The notes under the pieces: model-generated
What the model was told of the DNA's origin: nothing
Databases searched by the model: none
What the model saw: only the letters and a program-made list of their open reading frames with translations
Shown: positions 27,923-36,800 of the stretch, piece by piece
Layout: each line of letters begins with the position of its first letter
How positions within the stretch are numbered: position 1 is the first letter of the stretch
Program-made: the position numbers and the translations under genes
DNA from: Brevundimonas lutea
GTDB taxonomy: Bacteria > Pseudomonadota > Alphaproteobacteria > Caulobacterales > Caulobacteraceae
Assembly: GCF_003704105.1 (NCBI RefSeq)
Contig: NZ_QUOQ01000008.1
Span: forward strand, 1 to 64,000
Reading direction: 5' to 3'
Length of the DNA: 64,000 nucleotides

Positions 27923-30247
27923 TCACGCCTTCTCCACAAAGGTGTCGATCACCCGTTTCTCGCCCGCCTTCTCGAAGTCGACGAGGAGCTTGTTGCCCTC
28001 GATCTGACGGATGGCGCCGTAGCCGAATTTCTGGTGGAAGACGCGCTCCCCGCGTGACCAGGCCCCTCCGGACTTCGGATCGGCCGAGGCGATCAGGCGG
28101 CCGTCGCCCTCGATCAGGGTCGTTCTCGCCGTGCGGCCGGCCGGGACCTTGCTCGCCGTGAACGATTGGGCTCGCTTCCATCCAGGCGAGGAATAGCCGG
28201 CGCCGAAGGTGGGCGTGTCGTCCCAGCGGCTCTTGGCTTCCTTCATGCCGGTCGAGGCGCCGTAGTAGCCCGTCTCGCTTTCGGCCTCGACGTGATCGAT
28301 CGGCAGTTCATCGACGAACCGGCTGGGCAACTGGGTCGTCCAGCGGCCATAGACTTGGCGGTTGGCGGCGAAGGATATGCGGGCGTCACGTTTGGCGCGG
28401 GTGACGCCGACATAGGCCAGGCGCCGTTCTTCCTCGAGGCCCTTCTCGCCCTTGTCGTCGATTGAGCGCTGGGACGGAAACACGCCTTCCTCCCAGCCGG
28501 GCAGGAAGACCAGCGGGAACTCCAGTCCCTTGGCGCCGTGCAGGGTCATGATCTGGACGGAGTCGTCGCCGGCCTCGCCGCGGTCCAGGTCCATGACCAG
28601 CGACACATGCTCGAGATAGGCCTGGAGGTTGTCGAAGGCCTGCATCGACTGGACCAGTTCCTTGAGGTTATCCAGCCGGGTCTGGCCCGTGGCGCGGTCG
28701 GCGCGCTGCATGTCGGTGTAGCCGCTCTCCTCCAGCACCGTCTCCGTCAGCTCCCAGTGGCGCACGGTCTGGGCCAGCGCCCGCCAGCGATCCAGGTCGC
28801 GCACGAAGTTGGACAGGGCCGTGCGCGTCCGCGCCTGCAGTTCGTCCGAGACGATCAGGTCGCGCACGGCTGTCATGGCTGAGACGCCGGCCAGCCGGGC
28901 GATCTGCAGGATTTTCTGGACGCTGGTGTCGCCGATGCCGCGCTTGGGCGTGTTGACGATCCGCTCGAAGGCCAGGTCGTCGTCTTCGGACTGCATCAGG
29001 CGCAGATAGGCGTGGGCGTCGCGGATTTCGGCCCGCTCGAAGAAGCGCGGACCGCCGATCACCACATAGGGGACGGCCAGCATGACGAACCGCTCCTCGA
29101 ACGCCCGCATCTGATGCGAGGCGCGAACCAGCACCGCCATATCCTTGTATCGATGGCCTTCTCGTCGAGCCGTCTCGATCTCGTCGGCGATCAGACGGGC
29201 CTCTGCCTCGCCGTCCCAGACGCCGCGCACCCGGACCTTGTCGCCGGTCTTGTCCTCGGTCCACAGAGTTTTGCCGAGACGATCCTTGTTCGTGGCGATC
29301 AGGGCCGAGGCGGCGCCCAGGATGTGGCTGGTCGAGCGATAGTTGCGTTCCAGCTTGATGATCCGGGCGCCGGGGAAGTCCCGTTCGAAGCGCAGGATGT
29401 TGTCCACCTCGGCGCCCCGCCAGCCATAGATCGACTGGTCGTCGTCGCCGACGCAGCAGACATTGCCGGTCGAAGCCGTCAGCAGCCGCAGCCACAGATA
29501 CTGGGCGACATTGGTGTCCTGATATTCGTCGACCAGGATGTAGCGGAAGCGACGGCGGTATTCCTCGACGATATCCGCGTGTTTTGACAGGATGGTCAGG
29601 TTGTGCAGCAGCAGATCGCCAAAGTCGCAGGCGTTCAGCGTGCGCAGCCGCTCCTGATAGGCGGCATAGAGCGACTGCCCCTTGCCATTGGCGAAATCCT
29701 CGGTGGCGGGCAGCTTGTCGGGCGTCCACCCGCGGTTCTTCCAGTGATCGACCAGCCCGGCCAGAGAGCGCGGCGTCCAGCGCTTGGTGTCGATATTCGC
29801 GGCTTCCAGAAGCTGTTTCAGCAGCCGTTCCTGGTCGTCGGTGTCCAGGATGGTGAAGCTGGACTTCAGCCCCACCAGTTCCGCGTGGCGCCTCAGGATC
29901 TGGGCGGCGACCGAATGGAAGGTGCCGAGCCATCTGAGTCCCTCGGCCGAGGGTCCGATCAGGGCGGTGATCCGCTCGCGCATCTCGCGGGCGGCCTTGT
30001 TGGTGAAGGTGACGGCCAGCAGCTCCCATGGCCGCGCCCGGCCCGTCGCGAGAATGTGCGCCAGCCGCGTGGTCAAGACCCGCGTCTTGCCGGTGCCCGC
30101 GCCGGCCAGGACCAGCACCGGGCCTTCCGTCGTTTCAACGGCCAGCCGCTGTTCGGGGTTCAGCCCTTCCAGATAGTCGGGCGCACCCTCGGGCCCGCGC
30201 GCGCGCGCGAGGTCGGAAATGCGGGGGGCAGGGAGGGCGTCGGTCAC
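27923..30247 (-). CDS. uvrD: ATP-dependent DNA helicase UvrD/PcrA
   Basis: A 774-residue superfamily 1A helicase acting in nucleotide excision and mismatch repair. Motif I is LAGAGTGKTRVLTTR, motif II is ILVDEYQDTNVAQY, motif III is CCVGDDDQSIYGWRGA, and motif V/VI regions VQIMTLHGAKGLEFPLVFLPGWEEGVFP and EEERRLAYVGVTRAK are all present. The last 60 residues (HQKFGYGAIRQIEGNKLLVDFEKAGEKRV) form the C-terminal Tudor-like domain of PcrA/UvrD. Convergent with prfB, 12 bases apart. Confidence 0.95.
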   Translation of the reverse strand: MTDALPAPRISDLARARGPEGAPDYLEGLNPEQRLAVETTEGPVLVLAGAGTGKTRVLTTRLAHILATGRARPWELLAVTFTNKAAREMRERITALIGPSAEGLRWLGTFHSVAAQILRRHAELVGLKSSFTILDTDDQERLLKQLLEAANIDTKRWTPRSLAGLVDHWKNRGWTPDKLPATEDFANGKGQSLYAAYQERLRTLNACDFGDLLLHNLTILSKHADIVEEYRRRFRYILVDEYQDTNVAQYLWLRLLTASTGNVCCVGDDDQSIYGWRGAEVDNILRFERDFPGARIIKLERNYRSTSHILGAASALIATNKDRLGKTLWTEDKTGDKVRVRGVWDGEAEARLIADEIETARREGHRYKDMAVLVRASHQMRAFEERFVMLAVPYVVIGGPRFFERAEIRDAHAYLRLMQSEDDDLAFERIVNTPKRGIGDTSVQKILQIARLAGVSAMTAVRDLIVSDELQARTRTALSNFVRDLDRWRALAQTVRHWELTETVLEESGYTDMQRADRATGQTRLDNLKELVQSMQAFDNLQAYLEHVSLVMDLDRGEAGDDSVQIMTLHGAKGLEFPLVFLPGWEEGVFPSQRSIDDKGEKGLEEERRLAYVGVTRAKRDARISFAANRQVYGRWTTQLPSRFVDELPIDHVEAESETGYYGASTGMKEAKSRWDDTPTFGAGYSSPGWKRAQSFTASKVPAGRTARTTLIEGDGRLIASADPKSGGAWSRGERVFHQKFGYGAIRQIEGNKLLVDFEKAGEKRVIDTFVEKA

Positions 30248-30331
30248 AGGCGGTCGGGGAGAGTCGAGAACATCGGCGGAACATAGGGGGATGCGGAGCG
30301 CCCTGAAACCCCATGCGCAACGGCCCTGTCC

Positions 30332-30356
30332 GGAACCCGACTCGCGGCTTGCCGTT
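30332..30356 (+). promoter_or_regulatory. EcfG/SigT-type general stress promoter
   Basis: GGAAC (30332-30336), 16 bases, CGTT (30353-30356): a perfect match to the alphaproteobacterial general stress response promoter. Transcription would begin near 30363, about 50 bases before the ATG at 30416, which has its own AAGGAGA ribosome site. Confidence 0.75.
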
Positions 30357-30415
30357 CAGGCTTGGCCATAACGGAGAGGGAGGCCGGCTCTCACCGGCCG
30401 CAAGGAGACATCCGC

Positions 30416-30712
30416 ATGACCGACACACCGCCAAACAGCCCGCCACCCGAGAACACCGACTCGACCCGCCACCACACCACGGTCGTCAACACCGCACCGG
30501 CCGAACGCAGCGGCGGCGGCGCCGGCATGGCTTTCGTGATCGGCGGCATCGTCGTGGTGCTGGCCGTGATCGCCTGGTTCGTATTCGCCCGCGGCGCCGG
30601 TCCTGACATGGCCGTGCCCGAGAGCATCGACGCCGACGTCGACATCAATCTGCCGGAAGCGCCCAAGATGCCGGAAATGCCGGCCAACCCGGTCCCTGCT
30701 CCGGCGGAGTGA
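30416..30712 (+). CDS. Small single-pass membrane protein, predicted general-stress gene
   Basis: A 98-residue protein of unknown function. A polar, Pro/Thr-rich N-terminus (1-35) is followed by one transmembrane helix (MAFVIGGIVVVLAVIAWFVFA, about residues 38-58) and an acidic, Pro-rich tail (DADVDINLPEAPKMPEMP). I recognise no domain. It is the only gene on its strand between uvrD and the SIMPL gene, and the perfect EcfG-type promoter upstream suggests stress induction. ATG 30416 is preceded by AAGGAGA. Confidence 0.82.
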   Translation: MTDTPPNSPPPENTDSTRHHTTVVNTAPAERSGGGAGMAFVIGGIVVVLAVIAWFVFARGAGPDMAVPESIDADVDINLPEAPKMPEMPANPVPAPAE

Positions 30713-30715
30713 CCG

Positions 30716-31432
30716 TCAGCGCAGCTGATACACCACGGTGGTGACCACCCGGATCTTCTTTTCAGGAGATGAGCTCTCCATCTCGACCTCGTCGCGGGCC
30801 AGGATCTCGAAAGAGCCCTGGGTCGCCTGACGGATGGGGCCGAGCGCGGCGCCGGAATCCTCGGTGAACTGCTCGGCCCCGCTGCGCGCGGCGGCGGTGG
30901 CCTCGGCGATCATCTCCGGCCTGACGTCGTTCAGGCCAGTGAAGACATAGCTTGGGCCGTTGAAGTCCTGCAGCACAACCCCTTGGCGGACCAGCTCGTT
31001 CAGCGCCCGCGTGGTGCCCTGGACCCGATCGACGTCGTTGGTGCGCACGATCACCGTCTGGGCCAGGATGAAGCGAGGGCCTCCGGTCTGAGCCGCGTAT
31101 TCACGCGACTGGGTGTCGGCCACCTCCAGCCGGCCCAGACTCACCGCGTCCTCGGCATAGCCTTGGGCGGTCAGGAATTGGCGCACGATGGCCAGGTCGC
31201 CGTCGATCCTCGCCTGCACCTCAGAAAGGACATCGCCGGACGCGGTGAAGCGGATCGGCAAAACCGCCAGATCGGCCCGCACATAGCGCTCGGACAGACC
31301 CCTGACCGTTACCGAGCGATCGCCGGTGCGCGCATCGACGATGCCGTGTCCGATGAAGGCTCCGGCCCCCAGCATGCCGACGGCGAGGATGCCGGCGAAA
31401 AGAGCGGCGGGCAGCAGGCGGTTGTCGGTCAT
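30716..31432 (-). CDS. SIMPL (DUF541) domain periplasmic protein
   Basis: A 238-residue protein with one N-terminal hydrophobic segment (LLPAALFAGILAVGMLGAGAFIGHGIV) that is a signal anchor. The rest is a SIMPL/DUF541 domain: SVTVRGLSERYVRADLAVLPIRF, LGRLEVADTQSREY and a C-terminal IRVVTTVVYQL strand. The family is exported and linked to oxidative stress tolerance in some species, but no mechanism is settled. I choose ATG 31432 over in-frame 31480. It is the last gene of a minus-strand group with an OmpA-like lipoprotein and an antiporter. Confidence 0.85.
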   Translation of the reverse strand: MTDNRLLPAALFAGILAVGMLGAGAFIGHGIVDARTGDRSVTVRGLSERYVRADLAVLPIRFTASGDVLSEVQARIDGDLAIVRQFLTAQGYAEDAVSLGRLEVADTQSREYAAQTGGPRFILAQTVIVRTNDVDRVQGTTRALNELVRQGVVLQDFNGPSYVFTGLNDVRPEMIAEATAAARSGAEQFTEDSGAALGPIRQATQGSFEILARDEVEMESSSPEKKIRVVTTVVYQLR

Positions 31433-31480
31433 GGCGGCGGTCTCCGAACCGGACCATGCGCCAAATCTCGCAAGGGTCAA

Positions 31481-32056
31481 TCAGTCAGTTTGGTCCGCCG
31501 AATTGCTCAGGGTTTCGGAGGCGTCCGATGGCCCCGGCCGTGCGACGAGGTCGACGCGACGCGCCTCCTCCATTGGCAGGGCGGATTCTGGCGGCGTGTC
31601 GACCTGCGCCGTGTCGTCGTCGCTGACGGTGAGGCGTTGCGGGTCTACACCCAGGGTCAGCAGATGATCGCGCACCGCCTCGGCTCGCTGACGGGCCAGG
31701 CGGCGGTTCAGCGCGGCGTCACCCGTTGGATCGGTACGTCCGGCAAGCTCGATGCGCCACGACGAATCCGGAATCGATTTCGCGAAGACCTCAAGGTCCG
31801 CGCGCGCCGCGTCGGACAGATCGGCCGTGCCGAGATCGAAATAGACGCGGGCTTCGAGCGGCTGGGGCGCGGGCGCCACGTCGGCGGTCATCTCGGCCTT
31901 GACCTCGGGTCTAAGGATCGAGCCGCGTGAGGCGACGGGTTCCTCGACCGCGGCCTGTGACTCCGGCGGCGGCGTCGCGGGTTCGGGTTCGCGGTCGCAC
32001 CCAGACGCGGCCAGCGCCACGGCGCCCAGACCGGCGCAGAGCGTCCCCGCTCTCAT
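31481..32056 (-). CDS. OmpA-like lipoprotein
   Basis: A 191-residue protein with a lipoprotein signal ending at Cys20 (ALAASGC, an A at the usual Leu position) and an OmpA C-terminal peptidoglycan-binding domain: EARVYFDLGTADLSDAARADLEVFA, IELAGRTDPTGDAALNRRLARQRAEAVRDHLLTLGV. It should tether the outer membrane to peptidoglycan. The ATG overlaps the antiporter stop (ATGA), which suggests co-translation. Confidence 0.85.
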   Translation of the reverse strand: MRAGTLCAGLGAVALAASGCDREPEPATPPPESQAAVEEPVASRGSILRPEVKAEMTADVAPAPQPLEARVYFDLGTADLSDAARADLEVFAKSIPDSSWRIELAGRTDPTGDAALNRRLARQRAEAVRDHLLTLGVDPQRLTVSDDDTAQVDTPPESALPMEEARRVDLVARPGPSDASETLSNSADQTD

Positions 32057-33918
32057 GGTAATGCGGGCGAAGCGGTCATATCTTCGTCTCCCTGTGTTGA
32101 GGTGGCGCTTTCGACCGTCTCTGAACGCACCGCGCCAGGCTTGGGCGGCGCGTAGGACACCACAGTGTCGCCCGCCTCGGGCTTGGGCCGCGAGGCGTGG
32201 CTGAAGAAGTGGATCTTGCCGCTCTTGCCGATGACCATCAGCTGGTCCGCGCCCTCGGGCAATTCCCGCATAGCGTCCTTGAGACTGAACTGCTCGGTCA
32301 GGCGCGTCTTGCGCAGGGTCCAGCCCTGGCGAAGCCTCTGATCGATCTCCTCCACACCGAGGCCCGACGGGAACAGCGTGCGGCCACGCAGGGCGGCGGG
32401 CAGGGCGCGGGCGTCGTCGTGATCGACATCGCCCAGCTGATAGACGGCGTGGCGCCCCACCTCGGTCGCCAGTTCATTGCAGACGAGGGCGTTGTAGGCC
32501 TCGTTGTCCGTGGCGGCGACCAGGGCCTGGAACCGGCCCATGTCGAGATGGTCCTCGGTGGCCTCGGCCAGGATCTCGCCGTGATAGGTCGGAATGTCGC
32601 GTTGGCGCGCCCGCGCCAGCCGCTGCCAACTGGTGTCGGCGACCACCACGGGCATCTCCAGCTCCCGCAGGGTTTCGGCCAAGGCCAGGCTCCAGGGCGT
32701 GGTGCCGACGATCAGCACGCCCTTTTTGGTGTCGCCGGTCACGCCCAGCCAGCGCGCCGCCAGCTTGGCTGTAAAGCCGTGGGCGAAGATGGTGGCGATC
32801 ACGACGGCGAAGGACAGCGACACCAGGACGCCGCCATCTTCGTAGCCCAAGTCGCCCATTTTCAGCGCAAACAGGCCGGAAATGGCCACGGCCACGATGC
32901 CTCGCGGCGCGATCCAGCCGATGAACAGCTGCTCGCGCATCGGCACGCGCGATCCCGCGAGGCTGAGCAGCACGGTGGCCGGGCGAACCAGGAACAACAG
33001 CACCGCCAGGAATGCCAGGAACCGCCACTCGAACTGACGCAACACCTCAAGATTGAGTGACGCCGACAGCATCACGAAGACGCCGGAGACCAGCAGAACG
33101 GTGATGTTCTCCTTGAACGGCATGAGGTCGCGGAAGCTGGCCAGCCGCATGTTGGCCAGGGCTACGCCCATGACGGTCACAGTCAGCAGGCCGGACTCCT
33201 CCTGGATCATGTTGGCGCCGACGAAGACGCCGATCACCGCGATCAGCAGCACCGGCGCCTTGAGGAATTCCGGGACATGGCCGCGCGGAAAGGCCCAGGC
33301 GATCAGACGCGCCGCGCCCCAGCCCAGCAGGCCCGCCACGATCGAGGCCAGCAGCAGGGAGACGGCGACACCTGCCACCGAGTCGCCCTGGGCCGTGCGA
33401 TGCAGGATTTCATAAGTCACCACCGCGCAAAGGGCGCCCAGCGGATCGTTGACGATGGATTCCCATTTCAGGATGGCGCGCGGTCTGTGCGCTAGATTGG
33501 TCTGGCGCAGCAGGGGCAGGATCACCGTGGGTCCGGTGACCACCAGGATGCCCGCGAACAGGATCGCCACTGGCCAGACCAGGCCGGCCACATAGTAGCA
33601 GGCCAGGGCGCCCAGCCCCCAGGCGATCGGCACCCCCAGCAGCGCCAGTCGATGCACAGCGCCCTCGGCGTGCCGCAGCTCGCGGAAGTTCAGGTTCAAC
33701 CCGCCCTCGAACAGGATGATGGCCACCGCCAGGGAGATCAGCGGCTCCAGCATGGGGCCGAAATCGCGCTCAGGCTGGATGAACCCGGTGACCGGACCGG
33801 CCAGGATGCCGGCGATCAGCATCAGGGCGATGGCGGGCCAGCCGGTGCGCCAGGCGATCCACTGCGCGCCGATCCCCAGCACGCCGATGGCGGCCAGAAC
33901 CAAGGCCAGATGATGCAT
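32053..33918 (-). CDS. Cation:proton antiporter with C-terminal TrkA-N (RCK) domain
   Basis: A 621-residue inner-membrane protein. About 12 hydrophobic segments (residues 1-400) form a CPA-family Na+(K+)/H+ exchanger; typical segments are LISLAVAIILFEGGLNLNFREL, GILVVTGPTVILPLLRQ and WESIVNDPLGALCAVVTYEI, which contains the ND pair. From about residue 405 a Rossmann-like TrkA-N domain follows (GVLIVGTTPWSLALAETLRELEMPVVVADTSW) that probably senses nucleotides. It resembles the NhaP-like CPA1 branch with a regulatory domain. It is the first gene of an operon with the OmpA-like lipoprotein. Confidence 0.88.
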   Translation of the reverse strand: MHHLALVLAAIGVLGIGAQWIAWRTGWPAIALMLIAGILAGPVTGFIQPERDFGPMLEPLISLAVAIILFEGGLNLNFRELRHAEGAVHRLALLGVPIAWGLGALACYYVAGLVWPVAILFAGILVVTGPTVILPLLRQTNLAHRPRAILKWESIVNDPLGALCAVVTYEILHRTAQGDSVAGVAVSLLLASIVAGLLGWGAARLIAWAFPRGHVPEFLKAPVLLIAVIGVFVGANMIQEESGLLTVTVMGVALANMRLASFRDLMPFKENITVLLVSGVFVMLSASLNLEVLRQFEWRFLAFLAVLLFLVRPATVLLSLAGSRVPMREQLFIGWIAPRGIVAVAISGLFALKMGDLGYEDGGVLVSLSFAVVIATIFAHGFTAKLAARWLGVTGDTKKGVLIVGTTPWSLALAETLRELEMPVVVADTSWQRLARARQRDIPTYHGEILAEATEDHLDMGRFQALVAATDNEAYNALVCNELATEVGRHAVYQLGDVDHDDARALPAALRGRTLFPSGLGVEEIDQRLRQGWTLRKTRLTEQFSLKDAMRELPEGADQLMVIGKSGKIHFFSHASRPKPEAGDTVVSYAPPKPGAVRSETVESATSTQGDEDMTASPALP

Positions 33919-34000
33919 AGGGGCCCCTCAGCCGCTACGTCCCAAGGGAGAGGAATGCGCGGACGGCGGCGGCGTTGCTTCGCGCGTCGCGGCGCCGGCC

Positions 34001-35137
34001 TTACCTCCGGAGACCGAAGGTTGCGGCGAACATCATCAAACAGATCAGGCTGGTAAGGATCATGGCCGCTCCGGTCGAGATGCCCAGCGCCAGAGCGTAG
34101 CCGGCGGGCGCCGCGGCCTGGAGGTAGCGCGCGGGGGTCAACAGCAGCGCCTGTCGGACAGCATAGCGGTCCGCTCCGAAGACATGGAGCGGCAGCACGC
34201 CCGAGGCGACGGCCAGAAACCCATTGCCGACGCCCTGGCCCACCGCGATGGCCGGCGCGAGCCTGGACCCGCCGACAGCGGCCACGAGGGCGCCGATCGG
34301 ATGGCACAGGGCCGCCAACCTCGCTGTCAGGATCGGATGGGACCGATGGAGCAGAGTCAGGTCGACGACGCGGGCCAGGATAGCGCAGCCCGCCATGGCG
34401 CCCGCCGCCCAGGCCGCATGAACCGGCGTCATGCCCAGCGAAGTCAGCAGGCGCGGCAGGTGCGCGGCCATGGCCGTCGCCACCATCCAGGCGCCAGCGA
34501 ACAGCACCGCCAACTGGACCATGCGCCGGTCCCAGCGGATCGGCGCCGGCGCGCGACGATCTTCGGGCGCGATCTGAGGGCGGCGGGGCAGGATGCGTAC
34601 GACGAGCGGGACGCAAATCGCGAGATGGATCACCGCCCAGATCAGACAGGCCGCCCGCCAGTCCCATGCGTCGACGGCCAACCGACTGACGGGCCAGCCG
34701 ACCATCCCGCCGAACGCCCCCATGAGGGAGACCGCGGTGATCGGCCGTCTGGCGCCGTCGCCATGAAGCTCGACCAGCACGGCGAAAGCCGTACCGTACA
34801 GGCCGACGGCCATGCCCAGGCCCAGGGCGGCCACGCCGACGTAGAGAAGCCACGGCTCGGCCGCAGAAGCCATCAGCAGCAGCGCGCCGCCGAACGCCAG
34901 GTGCGCCAGGATCAGAACCTGGCGACCCCCATGGGCCTCGATCAATCGCCCCCCTGCCGGGGTCAGGACGGCGGCCAGCAGGAAGGCGACCGACAGGGCC
35001 AGGAAGATGCCGGCCGGTGGCACGCCGAACTCCGTCGCGATCGGATCGGCCAGGACGCCGAGCAGATAGTAGCTGGAGGCGAAGGCCACGATCTGGCCGA
35101 GACCCAGGACAACGACGACGGGCAGGTTGCGGGACAT
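34001..35137 (-). CDS. Major facilitator superfamily transporter
   Basis: A 378-residue inner-membrane protein with about 12 hydrophobic segments and the MFS loop pattern GGRLIEAHGGRQVLI between helices 2 and 3. No substrate can be assigned. It is divergent from a LysR-type regulator whose start is about 53 bases away, an arrangement that usually means the regulator controls the transporter. Confidence 0.88.
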   Translation of the reverse strand: MSRNLPVVVVLGLGQIVAFASSYYLLGVLADPIATEFGVPPAGIFLALSVAFLLAAVLTPAGGRLIEAHGGRQVLILAHLAFGGALLLMASAAEPWLLYVGVAALGLGMAVGLYGTAFAVLVELHGDGARRPITAVSLMGAFGGMVGWPVSRLAVDAWDWRAACLIWAVIHLAICVPLVVRILPRRPQIAPEDRRAPAPIRWDRRMVQLAVLFAGAWMVATAMAAHLPRLLTSLGMTPVHAAWAAGAMAGCAILARVVDLTLLHRSHPILTARLAALCHPIGALVAAVGGSRLAPAIAVGQGVGNGFLAVASGVLPLHVFGADRYAVRQALLLTPARYLQAAAPAGYALALGISTGAAMILTSLICLMMFAATFGLRR

Positions 35138-35190
35138 GAGGAGTGGTGAGGCGATTGCGGCTCCCGCGAAAGCGACTTATCCGGACGGTC

Positions 35191-36054
35191 ATGTGCGAAA
35201 ATCTCACAGGCGAGCGCCCGCTGCCGTCGCTAAATGCGCTCAGGGCCTTCGAGGCCATGGGCCGCACCGGCAGCGCCACGCGCGCCGCCGCCGAACTGCA
35301 CGTCACCCACGGCGCGGTGAGCCGGCAGGTCAAGGCGCTGGAGGCGGCCACAGGCGTGCGCCTGTTCGAAGGGCCGCGCCACGCGCTGCGGCTGACGGCC
35401 CGGGGGCGGGCCCTGCTGGACGGCCTGACGCCCGGCTTTGACGCCATCGCCGCCGCCGTCCGAGCGGTGGCGCCGGACGCGACCGTGCGTCTGGCGGTCC
35501 ATCCCAGCCTGGCGGTCAAATGGCTGATTCCGCGTCTGGCGCGGTTCGAGCGTGCGCATCCCGACATCTCGGTGACCCTCAGCGAGTTGCCGCTCGAGGC
35601 GTCGCGCGTGCGTGGCGCCGACATGGCCATCCGCTATCTGAGCGCCGAGAAGGCCGACACCCTACAGGGGGTCGAGGTTCTGGGGGCCAATCGCATCGCT
35701 CTCGTCTGCTCGCCGTCGTTGGCCGCTGACCTCGCGTCAGCGACCCGGCTGACGGCGCGCACCCATCCGCAGGGGTGGACTGACTGGGCGAAAGCTATCG
35801 GGCAGGCGGCGCCGATTGGACCGACGCGCATACTGGCCCACGTCCATTACGTGCTCGACGCCGCCCTGGCTGGCTTGGGCGCCGCCGTCCTGCCGCGCAC
35901 CCTGGTTCAGGATGATCTGGAGGCGGGGCGTCTGGCGGCGCCCTTCGGATTCGTCGAAGACGGAGGCGTGCTGGCCGCGATTCCGGCGCGCCCCATGCTG
36001 ACCAGGGACGAGCGCGCGGTGCTGGGATGGCTCAAGGTTGAGGCGAACGCCTAG
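35191..36054 (+). CDS. LysR-family transcriptional regulator (GcvA-like)
   Basis: A 287-residue regulator with an N-terminal winged helix (LPSLNALRAFEAMGRTGSATRAAAELHVTHGAVSRQVKALE) and a type 2 periplasmic-binding effector domain beginning near VRLAVHPSLAVKWLIPRL. The pattern LNALRAFE...HVTHGAVSRQVK is that of the GcvA-like subgroup. I choose ATG 35191 (MCENLTGERP); GTG 35143 is an alternative but would leave only five bases to the MFS gene. It probably controls that divergent gene; the effector is unknown. Confidence 0.9.
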   Translation: MCENLTGERPLPSLNALRAFEAMGRTGSATRAAAELHVTHGAVSRQVKALEAATGVRLFEGPRHALRLTARGRALLDGLTPGFDAIAAAVRAVAPDATVRLAVHPSLAVKWLIPRLARFERAHPDISVTLSELPLEASRVRGADMAIRYLSAEKADTLQGVEVLGANRIALVCSPSLAADLASATRLTARTHPQGWTDWAKAIGQAAPIGPTRILAHVHYVLDAALAGLGAAVLPRTLVQDDLEAGRLAAPFGFVEDGGVLAAIPARPMLTRDERAVLGWLKVEANA

Positions 36055-36272
36055 GCCGGACCGTTCCGAGCCGCCCACTCCAACGCCAGCAGGCGGCAGG
36101 CGGAGGCGAGGGGGCGGCGGCCGCGGTCGGCGTCGATGCGTTTGAGCAGCCCCGCGTGGGTCAGGCCGTCGGCCTCGGCGACGCGGTCGAGGATGGCCCA
36201 GAATTCGGGCTCCAGCGCCACGGAGGTGGCGTGGCCGGCCAGCAGCACCGACCGCTTCTTCAGTCCGCTCAC
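36051..36272 (-). CDS. Ribbon-helix-helix domain protein
   Basis: A 73-residue basic protein of the RHH_4 type found mainly in alphaproteobacteria: KKRSVLLAGHATSVALEPEFWAILDRVAEADGLTHAGLLKRIDADRG. The RSVLLAGHATSVALE strand is the DNA-contacting segment and the following helices make the dimer. It starts with GTG inside the stop of the upstream lipoprotein gene (GTGA) and ends overlapping the convergent LysR gene by four bases. Target genes are unknown. Confidence 0.85.
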   Translation of the reverse strand: MSGLKKRSVLLAGHATSVALEPEFWAILDRVAEADGLTHAGLLKRIDADRGRRPLASACRLLALEWAARNGPA

Positions 36273-36706
36273 GGGGTGGCGACCATGACGATGTCGGCGG
36301 TCGCGGGCGCGCCCTGGGTCAGGACCGCGTGGCGGGTGTCGGTGGTGAAGCGCAGCCGGTCGGCCTCGTCGCGGATTTCGGCGCGGGCGGCATAGGTGTG
36401 GCGCGGATCGATCTGGGCGGACGGAAGGCCGAGCGTGGTCGTATAGGGCGGCGCGCGGCCGTCCAGAGGCTCGCGGTGCTCGGCCATCACCCGGGCGGGG
36501 GCGTCGGCCAGGCTGACGTCCTCGATGCGCACGATCAGGGTGTGGCCGGGCGGCAGCAGGATGCGCTCGCGGTAGGTGGCGCTGACCTGCACCGTAGTCA
36601 TGCCGTGGCCGACGTCAGGGCCAAGGTCGGGGCCCGAGGGCGTAGTTGCGGGCGCGGCGCAGGCGCCGAGCAGGGCGACGGCGCAGAGAGCGGGCAGGGG
36701 ACGCAT
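36269..36706 (-). CDS. YbaY/YscW-like lipoprotein
   Basis: A 145-residue lipoprotein with signal MRPLPALCAVALLGAC and lipobox Leu13-Gly14-Ala15-Cys16. The domain VSATYRERILLPPGHTLIVRIEDVSLADAPARVMAEH is the YbaY/YscW fold (type III secretion chaperone-like lipoprotein), a beta-sandwich of uncertain function; no type III genes are present. ATG 36706 has AGGA upstream, whereas the long in-frame extension to 37015 has no signal. Co-transcribed with the RHH gene. Confidence 0.85.
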   Translation of the reverse strand: MRPLPALCAVALLGACAAPATTPSGPDLGPDVGHGMTTVQVSATYRERILLPPGHTLIVRIEDVSLADAPARVMAEHREPLDGRAPPYTTTLGLPSAQIDPRHTYAARAEIRDEADRLRFTTDTRHAVLTQGAPATADIVMVATP

Positions 36707-36800
36707 CGGAAATCCTCCATCTGGCGGCATTGGGACCCGACAACAGCGCGGAGGCAAGATCGGGGTTGCCGCTGACGGCGGCGCGGTCCATTGCGCGGCC

